From Marinifilaceae bacterium (GTDB lineage: Bacteria; Bacteroidota; Bacteroidia; Bacteroidales; Marinifilaceae): a DNA stretch of 64,000 bases. The notes beneath the pieces were generated by a model. The model saw only the letters and a list, made by a program, of their open reading frames with translations. It was not told the origin of the DNA and did not search any database. The stretch is from positions 47,069-111,068 of the forward strand of contig JAFGYE010000050.1 in NCBI GenBank assembly GCA_016936255.1. Direction: 5' to 3'. Both the position numbers and the translations under genes were made by a program. Below, one piece after another: positions 56,501 to 64,000 of this stretch; positions within the stretch are counted from its first letter, which is position 1, and each line of letters starts with the position of its first letter.

Positions 56501-56866
56501 TCTTCAGGGGGAGATGCGTTCCCATATTATTTCAAGAAAAAAGGTCTTGGCAAATTGATCGGAACCCGCACCTGGGGCGGATTAGTGGGTATGTCGGGCA
56601 ATGCCGGATTGGTTGATGGCGGTTATATTGCTGTTCCCCGCTTTGGTATTTTCGATGAAAATCAGAAATGGATCATCGAAGGAGTTGGCATGTATCCGGA
56701 TGTAGAAGTTTATGATGAGCCACATTTGGTAGCCAAAGGAATCGATCCTTCCCTGCAAAAAGCAATAGAAATGCTGCTAAAAGAATTGGAGAATCAATCT
56801 GAAGAAAAGGTAGTAGCTCCGGCGGATCCAAACCGTTCCAATTGGATCGAAGAGGATGAAAAATAA
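53591..56866 (+). CDS. Tricorn-like S41 serine protease, exported
   Basis: Large protease of 1091 residues with signal peptide (AAFCLVLLGMMGSVHAEN). Beta-propeller repeats fill residues ~30-560 (repeated PDGNWIAF, PNGKYISY, PDSQWIAY blades), then a Lys/Glu-rich low-complexity linker (KKKKPKKEEAKPEEK), the C1 helical domain with catalytic His ~748 (NTGHAYV), a PDZ domain, and the S41 domain with the nucleophile Ser ~971 in SSSGGDAFPYY and a terminal Glu region (EGVGMYPDVEV). It probably degrades peptides in the periplasm. Monocistronic. Confidence 0.9.
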   Translation: MLKLSLKIAAFCLVLLGMMGSVHAENDVRLMRYPDINKNLIAFVYAGDIWTVDSNGGDAKRLTSHKGLELFPKISPDGNWIAFSAEYSGSRQVYVMPSTGGTPKQLTYYNSLGMMPPRGGFDNAILDWNPDSKSILVRMNRTPFGERNGTYYQVSIDGGLEQALQIPEGGFGVFSPDAKKLCFAPISREFRTWKRYKGGRAADLWIYDLENDLSERITTFAGSDQIPSWYKNAIYFASDRDLKLNIYKYDVDSKEITQMTHHKTFDVMWPSGENGQIAYENGGQLFKLNLETGKEERVVVNINFDNPNVLPYYRNVKDFIQSVAVSPSGKRALFDARGDIFSVPAKNGPSINLTQTQGVRETAPSWSPNGKYISYYSDAKGEYEIYLLENKKGAKAKQVTFGSSAWMYDAKWSSDSKYMLFFDRTLKLKCLNVESGEVKIVDVASRNEITDFSFSPDSQWIAYVKDSSNDQGAVWVYNITTGMNYHLTDDTFGDSSPVFSKDGNFIFFLSNRDFNLDFSSFEFDYLYNNATRIFALSLKADGPKLFALKNDVEEVKEDKPVVDKKKKPKKEEAKPEEKLNVEIDFEGISNRITAFPLSSGDYNNLEAVDGGILYTSDGALHHYIIEKEKDEVILDKVSGYSLAGNGDKFLYWAGSTYGITDLTAGQSADAGKLQLDDLDMKIDPKKEWNQIYTDGWRIFRDYYYVENMHGVDWAQIKANYNQLMPYVSHRADLDYILGEIISETNTGHAYVNYGDFEKVKSVKTGLLGAKLKADAKTGKYVISKIYQGENWTTNRRSPLTEQGVNVKEGDYLLSINGHDLSTDVNPYLYLENQMGKMVEITVNSVPGRNGAKSYTIQPIESELELMYLNWVNERRQMTDKLSGGKIGYIHVPNTAVEGNRELNRGMYAYHDKQALIIDDRYNGGGFIPDQMVDLLDRNVLSYWHRRGLEANQTPAVAHDGPKAMLINSYSSSGGDAFPYYFKKKGLGKLIGTRTWGGLVGMSGNAGLVDGGYIAVPRFGIFDENQKWIIEGVGMYPDVEVYDEPHLVAKGIDPSLQKAIEMLLKELENQSEEKVVAPADPNRSNWIEEDEK

Positions 56867-57171
56867 GGCAAAAGGTGAACTGAGAAAACCAATGAAGGTT
56901 TATCCAGTAAACTTTTAGCAATAGTTATAGAAAAGGAGTGCCAATTCAATTGGTGCTCCTTTTTTGTATCAAACTTAGTTCGTAAGTGTTCTCTTTTTCT
57001 TCAGGCAAATAGGATAAGGCTGAGGTTCAAATGAGTTTTCTTTCAACCCCCAAAAATCACTTAAAAACATGTAAAAAAAATAGTACGGCTAAAAAGAATA
57101 ATTCCATTGAGCATAATGGATAATAGGTCGATATTTATTATTATTTTCATCCTAAATAAAAAACAAAAATT
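56867..57171. other. Intergenic stretch with a terminator
   Basis: It holds the terminator at 56931-56965. Nothing else is recognisable in the ~200 bases before the NfeD-like gene. Confidence 0.55.
56931..56965 (+). terminator. Intrinsic terminator after the tricorn-like gene
   Basis: AAAGGAGTGCCAATT (56932-56946) faces AATTGGTGCTCCTTT (56948-56962), nearly perfect, with T's following. Confidence 0.88.
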
Positions 57172-57759
57172 ATGATACTACAAATTTCAGATTGGTGGAG
57201 TTCGATGGAAATGGTGGAAAAGATTTTCTGGGGCATTTCAATTCCATTTTCTCTTCTGTTTCTAATTCAGATAGTACTTACTTTCATTGGTGGTGATATT
57301 GATGATATGAGTGCTGAAGGTGATGCAGATGCTGTTGTGGAAGGCGATACAGGAATTGATTTTCAGTTTATAAGCTTAAAAAACCTGATTGCCTTTTTTG
57401 CTGTATTCGGATGGACAGGTATAATTTGTTTGGATATGGGTTTAGGGGCAGGTGTCTCAACATTAATCGCTACTCTTGCTGGTTTAGTTATGATGTTAAT
57501 AATGGCTTCGATTTTGTATTTCATGGGAAAGCTGGTCGAAGAAGGAACCTTAAATCTAAACAATGCCAAGGGGAAAATTGGCAATGTTTATTTATCTGTG
57601 CCGGCCAATAGAAAAGGAATGGGAAAAGTACAAATTGAAGTACAGGGGCTTCAAACTTTGGATGCACTTACTGATAGTGATTCAGATATTCCTACTGGTG
57701 CAGTAATTCAGGTTGTGGATGTTTTAAATGATCAAATTTTAATTGTAAAACCTTATTAA
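57172..57759 (+). CDS. NfeD/YuaF-like membrane protein
   Basis: A 195-residue protein: one membrane helix near the start (IPFSLLFLIQIVLTFIGG), an acidic loop, two further helices (LIAFFAVFGWTGIICLDMG and the TLAGLVMMLIMASILYFMG region), and a C-terminal OB-fold-like domain (GKIGNVYLSV ... GAVIQVVDV). Such proteins are encoded beside flotillins and are thought to help organise membrane microdomains. The flotillin gene starts 24 bases later. Confidence 0.82.
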   Translation: MILQISDWWSSMEMVEKIFWGISIPFSLLFLIQIVLTFIGGDIDDMSAEGDADAVVEGDTGIDFQFISLKNLIAFFAVFGWTGIICLDMGLGAGVSTLIATLAGLVMMLIMASILYFMGKLVEEGTLNLNNAKGKIGNVYLSVPANRKGMGKVQIEVQGLQTLDALTDSDSDIPTGAVIQVVDVLNDQILIVKPY

Positions 57760-57783
57760 ATAAACTACTAATAACAAGTTATC

Positions 57784-59202
57784 ATGGGAGAATATGTTGT
57801 TCTATTAATTGCGGTCATTGTAATTGCCGTTTTTTCTTTAATTGTATCTTTTTTTAAGAGATATAAAAGATGTCCGTCGGATCGGGTTTTGGTTGTGTAT
57901 GGAAAAGTTGGTAAAGGAGTAGATACCGAATCTCGTTCGGCCAAATGTATTCATGGTGGTGCTGCCTTTATTTGGCCAATTATTCAGGATTATGCCTTTT
58001 TGGATTTAACTCCGCTTTCGATTGAGATTAATTTGACAAGTGCTTTGAGTAAGCAGAACATTCGTGTTGACGTTCCTTCTCGTTTTACAGTTGGTATTTC
58101 AACTGAAGGTGGTGTAATGACTAATGCTGCCGAGCGTTTACTTGGCTTGTCTCAGGCGGATATCAGCAATCTGGCAAAGGATATTATTTTTGGTCAGTTA
58201 CGTTTGGTTGTTGCAACTATGGATATTGAGGAAATCAATAGTAACCGCGATAAATTTCTAGCGGCTGTATCATCAAATGTGGAAGCCGAATTGAAAAAGA
58301 TTGGTTTGAAACTGATCAATGTGAACGTAACCGATATCAACGATGAATCGGGATACATTGAAGCATTAGGTAAGGAAGCTGCAGCAAAAGCAATAAATGA
58401 TGCGAAGAAAAGTGTTGCTGAGAAAAACCGCGATGGTTCTATTGGTGAAGCAAATGCACATCAGGCACAACGTGTACAGGTTGCTGCTGCTGATGCATCG
58501 GCTGTTGAAGGAGAGAATACGGCAAAAATTACCATTGCAAATTCTGATGCCCGCAGAAGAGAAAGAGAAGCAGAAGCAGAACGTTTGGCTTCGGCTGCAG
58601 AGAAAGTGACTCAGGCTCGGGCCTTAGAGGAAGCTTATGCTGCAGAACAATTGGCTGAAAATGCCCGTGCAACCCGTGATAAAGCGACACAGACAGCTAA
58701 TGTTGTGGTTCCTGCCGAGATTGACAAGCAAAAAATTGAGATTGCCGCTGAGGCGATTGCCGAACAAACCCGTCGTCATGCGAAAGGGGAGGCTGATGCG
58801 ATTTTCATGAAAATGGAAGCAGAAGCGAAAGGGATTTATGAAATTTTAAGCAAGCAGGCTCAAGGTTTTGATAAACTTGTTCACGCTGCCGGAAGCGATG
58901 CCAAAGATGCAGTAATGTTAATGATTGCAGATAAGTTGCCTGAATTGGTTAAAACACAGGTTGATGCTATTAAAAACATCAAGATTGACAAGGTGACTGT
59001 TTGGGAGAATGGCAACGGAAAAGATGGCAAAACATCCACCGCGAACTTTATGCAGGGCATGATGGGATCTATTCCTCCGATGGAAGAACTTTTCAAAATG
59101 GCTGGAATGGAACTGCCAAACTACTTGGGTAAAAAAGTGGAAGAAGGCGAAACCGTTGAATTCGACGATGTTTCGGATACCAAAGCAAAAGATGAGAAAT
59201 AA
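57784..59202 (+). CDS. Flotillin-like SPFH-domain protein (YqiK/FloT type)
   Basis: Membrane-associated scaffold of 472 residues. One N-terminal membrane helix (VVLLIAVIVIAVFSLIVSFF), the SPFH/band 7 domain (~30-210, NIRVDVPSRFTVGI), then a long Ala/Glu-rich coiled coil (~210-370) typical of flotillins, ending in an acidic tail. Forms a two-gene operon with the NfeD-like gene, the standard bacterial arrangement, with a terminator after it. Confidence 0.9.
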   Translation: MGEYVVLLIAVIVIAVFSLIVSFFKRYKRCPSDRVLVVYGKVGKGVDTESRSAKCIHGGAAFIWPIIQDYAFLDLTPLSIEINLTSALSKQNIRVDVPSRFTVGISTEGGVMTNAAERLLGLSQADISNLAKDIIFGQLRLVVATMDIEEINSNRDKFLAAVSSNVEAELKKIGLKLINVNVTDINDESGYIEALGKEAAAKAINDAKKSVAEKNRDGSIGEANAHQAQRVQVAAADASAVEGENTAKITIANSDARRREREAEAERLASAAEKVTQARALEEAYAAEQLAENARATRDKATQTANVVVPAEIDKQKIEIAAEAIAEQTRRHAKGEADAIFMKMEAEAKGIYEILSKQAQGFDKLVHAAGSDAKDAVMLMIADKLPELVKTQVDAIKNIKIDKVTVWENGNGKDGKTSTANFMQGMMGSIPPMEELFKMAGMELPNYLGKKVEEGETVEFDDVSDTKAKDEK

Positions 59203-59552
59203 GCAGGTATCTGCTTGAAATTTGGAATAGGAGTGCCGGTTGGTACTCCTATTTTCATATTTATTTTCTTGATTTTTATTCATAAGGTTTGCCCCTTTGT
59301 AGATGCGATATCGCTTTCAGGGAAAAAATATTAGGTATTCACTTTATTGAAACTTAACCGGCCAAATCTTAGCTAAATCCTGGATCTGTTGATTAGAGGG
59401 TAAATTATGTCATTTTAAAAGCGAAAGAGCAGTAAATGTATAGTGTTAAAAATCATTAAGAAAATTGTTAAGTAGCTAATTGTTTCTTTAATTTATAAAA
59501 GTTACACTTATGTTGTGTAAATTGTACTACAAATCACTAAAACAAATCACAA
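59203..59552. other. Intergenic stretch with a terminator
   Basis: Besides the terminator at 59226-59254 there is a 10-bp palindrome GCGATATCGC (59305-59314). No gene is supported. Confidence 0.55.
59226..59254 (+). terminator. Intrinsic terminator after the flotillin gene
   Basis: AATAGGAGTGCC (59226-59237) pairs with GGTACTCCTATT (59242-59253), one wobble, 4-nt loop, then TTT. Confidence 0.75.
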
Positions 59553-62384
59553 ATGATTAAGAATTTTTTTAGCAAAATGAGTCTTTGTACTGTTTTGGCA
59601 CTAATGGGAACAGGAATGTTGTCAGCTCAAAATAATACAGATGCTAAACTCCCTATGGATCCGAATGTAAGGACTGGGAAATTAGACAATGGATTAACCT
59701 ACTATGTTCGCCACAATGAAGAGCCTAAAGATCGGGCTAGTTTTTACATTGTTCAGAATGTAGGTGCAGTATTGGAAAATGATAGTCAGAATGGATTGGC
59801 TCATTTTCTGGAGCATATGGCTTTTAATGGAACTGAACATTTTCCAGGGAAAGGTGTTCTTAATTATTTGGAAAAATATGGCGTAGCGTTTGGTCGTAAT
59901 ATCAATGCTTATACCAATGTAGATGAAACTGTTTACAATTTAAGTAATGTTCCTACTACAAATGAAAACCTTCTGGATTCTACACTTTTAGTATTGCACG
60001 ATTGGTCGAATTACCTAAGTCTTGATGGAGAGGAAATTGACAGCGAGCGTGGAGTGATTCATGAAGAATGGAGAACCCGGAGATCAGGAGGAATGCGCGT
60101 TTATTTAGAGAAAAACAAACTCATTTATCAAGGTTCAAAATATGCAAAACGCGATGTTATTGGGGATCTGAATGTGATTGATAATTTTGATCATCAGGTG
60201 ATCAGAGATTTTTATCATGACTGGTACCGTACCGATTTGCAGGCAATTATTGTAGTTGGAGATATTGATGCCGAGAAATTTGAGCAGAAAATAAAGGAAC
60301 TGTTTGCACATATTCCTGCCGTTGAAAATCCGGAAGAAAGGGTGTATTTCGATGTGCCTGGGAATAAGGAGCCAATTGTTGGGGTAATTACAGATCCTGA
60401 AGCCAGCAGAATTAGTTTTGAGATTGTTTACAAACACAAAGCGACTCCTTTTGCCGAAAAAAACCTGAATTATTACCGTAAGCTTTTAATCGAGGATCTT
60501 TATTCAAGTGTAATTGGAGATCGTTATAATGAACTGCTCCAAAAAGGAAATGCACCATTTATAACTGGGTATGCCGCGTACTACAATAAGGCCCGAAAAA
60601 TGGATGTTTTTCAAAATGGCGTAACCCTAAAAGAGGACAATATCCTTGGGGGAATTGAAGTGTTGTTGAAAGAAACGGAAAGAGCCAAAAGATACGGTAT
60701 TGTGGCTTCTGAATTGGAACGTGCTAAAACGGCCATGTTAAGTCAAATGGAAAGAGCTTACCAAGAGAGAAACAAGCAAAACAATGATCGTTTGGTTCGT
60801 GGTTATCAGCAAAATTATTTAACCAATGAGCCTGTTCCGGGTATTGAGTTCGAGTTCGAAGCAATGAAACAATTATTTCCAGGTATTAGTACAGAGGAAG
60901 TTAATGCAATTTCAAAAGGATGGATCACCGATGAGAATGTGGTGATTACCTTATCAGCTCCTGAAAAGGAAGGACTGGAATTGCCAACCAAAGAGCAATT
61001 ACTTGCTGTGGTTGCAAAAGTGAAACAGATGGAACTAAAACCTTACGAAGATAAGGTGATAAGCGAACCTTTACTATCAGTGCAGCCTAAAGCAGGAAAG
61101 GTTGTGAAAGAATCTAATTTGAAGGGTTTTGAAGCTACCGAGTGGACATTGGCTAATGGAGCAACTGTAGTTGTGAAAAAAACAGATTTCAAAGAAAATG
61201 AAATTAGTTTACAAGCTTTCAGTAAAGGTGGAAACTCTTTGTATGAGGTTAAAGATTTGCCTTCTGCAGAATTGCTTGGTGGTTTTGTACCTAATTTTGG
61301 ATTGGGGAAATTTGATCAGGTCAGCCTCCAAAAATTATTGACAGGTAAAGAGGTTAAGGTATCACCATATGTAGGTGAATTATCAGAAGGACTTAACGGG
61401 AATTCATCCGTAAAGGATTTTGAGACTTTACTGCAGTTGGTTTATATGTATTTTGAGCAGCCGCGTTTCGATCAGGAGGCTTTTACAGCATTAAAAAGCA
61501 GATATAGAGCCTATGTTGCCCATATGGGAGCTGATATAAATAAAGCGTTTAGCGATTCCGTATCAATGACCTCCACCAATCATCATCCAAGAACAATTCT
61601 GTTTAACACAGATATGATTGATAAATTGGATTTTGAGACGATGAAACGCATTTATCAGGAGCGCTTTGTTGATGCCAGCGACTTTACATTTGTTTTTGTA
61701 GGAAATATAGATGCAGAGCAGGCGAAACCAATGATCGAAGCTTATTTGGGAAGTATTAAGGATATCGACCGTGAGGATAACTGGAAAGACAACGGTGTGG
61801 ATTATCCTGAAAAAGATACTTATAACCATTTTGACAGAGAGATGGAAACTCCTAAGACAACCATTGAAATTGATTTGCATGGTAATATTGAATATTCAAT
61901 TGAAAATTCGATGATGATGGATGTCGTTGCTAAACTTTTAGATAAGAGATATCTTGAGGTAATTCGCGAAAAAGAAGGTGGATCTTATGGCGTAGGTGTT
62001 CGTGCCGGAGTAGATAAATTTCCTCGTGAAGAGTATAAATTGGTTATTCGTTTTGATACCGATCCTGCTAAGGCTGAAAAATTAAAAGGAATTGTATATA
62101 GTGAGATTCAGGCTCTTTTTAATGAGGGAGTTAAAGAAAATGACTTACACGAAGCGAAAGAAAACTTTATTAAGGTTCGTCAGGAGAATTTTCGTAAAAA
62201 TGACTATTGGTTAAATGCGATCAATCGTTATTATGTGTACGATGAGGAAATGATGAGTGCTGAGGATTACGAAAGCATGATCAATTCAATAACTAAAGAA
62301 AAAGTAGAGAAGTTTGCCAGAAAGTATTTTGCAGTACCTGCAAAAATTGAAGTGGTAATGTCTCCAAAACAGAAAGAGATTTAA
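59553..62384 (+). CDS. M16 family zinc metallopeptidase (PqqL/insulinase-like), exported
   Basis: Two-module pitrilysin-type peptidase of 943 residues with signal peptide (LCTVLALMGTGMLSAQ). The first half has the inverted zinc motif HFLEH (His ~84) and the distal Glu in ERGVIHEEW (~165). The second half is the inactive partner module that closes the chamber. Both keep the R/Y substrate-binding EKEGGSYGVGVR region near the end. Likely degrades peptides in the periplasm. Monocistronic, with a strong terminator. Confidence 0.92.
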   Translation: MIKNFFSKMSLCTVLALMGTGMLSAQNNTDAKLPMDPNVRTGKLDNGLTYYVRHNEEPKDRASFYIVQNVGAVLENDSQNGLAHFLEHMAFNGTEHFPGKGVLNYLEKYGVAFGRNINAYTNVDETVYNLSNVPTTNENLLDSTLLVLHDWSNYLSLDGEEIDSERGVIHEEWRTRRSGGMRVYLEKNKLIYQGSKYAKRDVIGDLNVIDNFDHQVIRDFYHDWYRTDLQAIIVVGDIDAEKFEQKIKELFAHIPAVENPEERVYFDVPGNKEPIVGVITDPEASRISFEIVYKHKATPFAEKNLNYYRKLLIEDLYSSVIGDRYNELLQKGNAPFITGYAAYYNKARKMDVFQNGVTLKEDNILGGIEVLLKETERAKRYGIVASELERAKTAMLSQMERAYQERNKQNNDRLVRGYQQNYLTNEPVPGIEFEFEAMKQLFPGISTEEVNAISKGWITDENVVITLSAPEKEGLELPTKEQLLAVVAKVKQMELKPYEDKVISEPLLSVQPKAGKVVKESNLKGFEATEWTLANGATVVVKKTDFKENEISLQAFSKGGNSLYEVKDLPSAELLGGFVPNFGLGKFDQVSLQKLLTGKEVKVSPYVGELSEGLNGNSSVKDFETLLQLVYMYFEQPRFDQEAFTALKSRYRAYVAHMGADINKAFSDSVSMTSTNHHPRTILFNTDMIDKLDFETMKRIYQERFVDASDFTFVFVGNIDAEQAKPMIEAYLGSIKDIDREDNWKDNGVDYPEKDTYNHFDREMETPKTTIEIDLHGNIEYSIENSMMMDVVAKLLDKRYLEVIREKEGGSYGVGVRAGVDKFPREEYKLVIRFDTDPAKAEKLKGIVYSEIQALFNEGVKENDLHEAKENFIKVRQENFRKNDYWLNAINRYYVYDEEMMSAEDYESMINSITKEKVEKFARKYFAVPAKIEVVMSPKQKEI

Positions 62385-62405
62385 TTCCAATTCATTAGTA
62401 TAGTA

Positions 62406-62441
62406 AAAACGGATGCTCAATATTGGGCATCCGTTTTTTTT
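62406..62441 (+). terminator. Intrinsic terminator after the M16 gene
   Basis: AAAACGGATGCTCAA (62406-62420) pairs with TTGGGCATCCGTTTT (62423-62437) almost perfectly, followed by T's. Confidence 0.9.
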
Positions 62442-62548
62442 ACACTTAGCTGTCTAAATTTCCCCTCATAAGAGATGATATTGGGGAGTGTTCTATTCAA
62501 TTTCCTTGAATTTATATAAATTGCAGGGTGTAAATTAAAATAGAGATA

Positions 62549-63958
62549 ATGGAAATATCGTTTAATGAATTTGAGCAATACATAGATGATAAAATTTTAA
62601 AGCGCGGTTTGTCGTATTTTAAGAATAACAAAGTAAATCAGCCAATAGAAACAGGAATAGGGGAATATGAGGCTACAGTTGAAGGAACTGAGGATTACAC
62701 GGTAAAATTGGTAATTAAGAACGATATGATTTTGGAACATGTTTGTAACTGTCCGTATGATATGGGACCTTTCTGCAAGCATGTTGTTGCTGTTATTTTT
62801 TATTTGCAACAAGATCAATTGAATTTGAAAAGAAATCCACTTACTAAGGCATCCGAAATACCTGCAGTGAAAAAGAAGCGCAAAACTTTGGCGGATAAAG
62901 TAATTGCAATGCTTGAAAATGCATCTCATGATGATCTGAAACAATTTATCCAAATAAAGGCAGAGGAAGATAGAGGATTCCGGAATCAATTATTGGCTTA
63001 CTTTGCTCAATACAATACTTCAGAATCGAAAAGTTTTTATGTAAATCAAGTGAGATCAATTGTCAGTTCAGCTTCGGATAGATATGGTTTTGTAAGTCAT
63101 TCATCTTCACGTGATGTTTATTATGAAGTAAATAATCTTCTGGAATCGGCACAAAAGCAAATGGATAGAGGTAACTATAAAAGCACTTTTTTTATATGTA
63201 CAGCTATTATGGAGGAGATGGTAAAGGCTGTTAATTATGGTGATGACAGCAGTGGTTATTTAAGTTTTGGCATCGATTCATCTTTTGACTTATTAGTGCG
63301 TATTGGAACATTACAACAGGATGAATCGATTCGGAAATTGTTGTTGGATTATTGTTTGAAAACCTACGAGAACAATACTTTTGGGGGGTGGGACTGGCAT
63401 TTAGGATGTCTCAATATAGCATCATCATTATTAAAAACAGAGGCCGAAGTAGAAAGTTTTTTTGCGTTGACAGATCATTCAGAAGTGTCGGAATATTCGT
63501 TGGAGGAAATGCAGGCAATAAAATATAATGTGTTGCTAAAGTGTAAAGGTGAAAGTCAGGTTGCCGAATATTTAGAGGCACACATATCTAATTCGAAATT
63601 ACGATGCATAGCAATTGAGAATGCTTTGAAAACGGAATTGTACGAAAAAGCAATTGGTATTGCTATGGATGGTATTAAATACGATAAAAAAGACAGGCCT
63701 GGATTGGTTGTTGAATGGTATGATTGGTTATTGAGAATTGCGCAGAAACAGAACGATACCGAGAAAATTATTGAGTATGCCCGTTTTTTATTTATGAAAA
63801 ATTTTAGATCGACACAGGATTATTATCAGATATTGAAAGAAAATATAACTCCTGAAAAATGGTTTTCGTTTGTGAATGAATTGGCAAAAGACTTAAAAAA
63901 ATCAAGTAGGTGGGATAGTTTAGCCCCTAAAAAGACTGGAGTAAAATTTCAGATTTAA
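62549..63958 (+). CDS. SWIM zinc-finger protein
   Basis: A 469-residue cytoplasmic protein. The SWIM motif C-x-C-x(7)-C-x-H is at residues 66-78 (CNCPYDMGPFCKH). A basic linker (VKKKRKTLADK) and a long helical region follow. SWIM proteins bind DNA or proteins and in bacteria often lie beside SNF2-type helicase genes; the next gene begins 18 bases later but is cut by the window edge. The catalytic role, if any, is unknown. Confidence 0.85.
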   Translation: MEISFNEFEQYIDDKILKRGLSYFKNNKVNQPIETGIGEYEATVEGTEDYTVKLVIKNDMILEHVCNCPYDMGPFCKHVVAVIFYLQQDQLNLKRNPLTKASEIPAVKKKRKTLADKVIAMLENASHDDLKQFIQIKAEEDRGFRNQLLAYFAQYNTSESKSFYVNQVRSIVSSASDRYGFVSHSSSRDVYYEVNNLLESAQKQMDRGNYKSTFFICTAIMEEMVKAVNYGDDSSGYLSFGIDSSFDLLVRIGTLQQDESIRKLLLDYCLKTYENNTFGGWDWHLGCLNIASSLLKTEAEVESFFALTDHSEVSEYSLEEMQAIKYNVLLKCKGESQVAEYLEAHISNSKLRCIAIENALKTELYEKAIGIAMDGIKYDKKDRPGLVVEWYDWLLRIAQKQNDTEKIIEYARFLFMKNFRSTQDYYQILKENITPEKWFSFVNELAKDLKKSSRWDSLAPKKTGVKFQI

Positions 63959-63976
63959 AACAGTTAAATTTAGGGT

Positions 63977-64000
63977 ATGAAAAGACGTTGGACATTAGAA
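63977..64000 (+). CDS. Start of the next gene (cut by window end)
   Basis: ATG 63977 opens an eight-codon frame (MKRRWTLE) to the edge, preceded by TAGGG. Short spacing to the SWIM gene suggests an operon. A SNF2-family helicase would be a typical neighbour, but nothing in eight residues supports that. Confidence 0.35.

Overview
The window looks like chromosomal DNA of a free-living, probably marine or sediment Bacteroidota (order Marinilabiliales/Marinifilaceae-like). This is inferred from the low GC, A-rich start regions with few Shine-Dalgarno sequences, promoters fitting the Bacteroidota TTTG/TAnnTTTG form, a DUF6377-type regulator beside a SusB-like GH97 enzyme, fused E1 alpha/beta and SpmA/SpmB proteins, and many secreted S9, S41 and M16 peptidases. 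There is no rRNA, tRNA, CRISPR array, prophage or intact insertion sequence. Nearly all genes are on the + strand.

Layout: 1-3.6 kb holds the end of a LytTR response regulator and a STAND-type NTPase. 3.7-9.7 kb holds an exported protein with 17 TPR-like repeats, a SpmA-SpmB fusion, an S4 protein and an SRPBCC protein. 9.9-14.0 kb is a branched-chain 2-oxoacid dehydrogenase E2/E1 operon with a flavodoxin. 14.1-16.2 kb holds an unknown membrane protein translationally coupled to a GNAT. 16.5-23.2 kb has a DPP IV peptidase, a 19-heme cytochrome c/b fusion, a 41-bp tandem repeat array and a NifX-like protein. 23.4-26.7 kb has a GNAT-RLAN-ATP-grasp fusion and a YtxH/holin-like envelope operon.

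27.0-41.6 kb is a complete branched-chain amino acid region: ilvD-ilvB-ilvN-ilvC, then leuA-leuC-leuD-(leuA/cimA-like)-leuB, then ilvA. This is the most interesting part. Two unannotated leader peptides rich in Ile and Val codons, each followed by an intrinsic terminator, stand in tandem before ilvD. A third module of the same geometry (142-144 nt from leader ATG to end of T-tract) precedes leuA. In each, the last codons of the leader can pair with the 5' arm of its terminator, as ribosome-mediated attenuation requires. Two copies of a ~162-bp imperfect-palindrome (MITE-like) element lie just before leuC and ilvA.

41.8-64 kb holds two tandem prolyl oligopeptidases (- strand), a Tat-lipoprotein TldD with TldE, a DUF6377-type regulator next to a GH97 glucosidase, a tricorn-like protease, an NfeD/flotillin pair, an M16 protease and a SWIM zinc-finger protein. 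Most genes end in clear intrinsic terminators, listed below.
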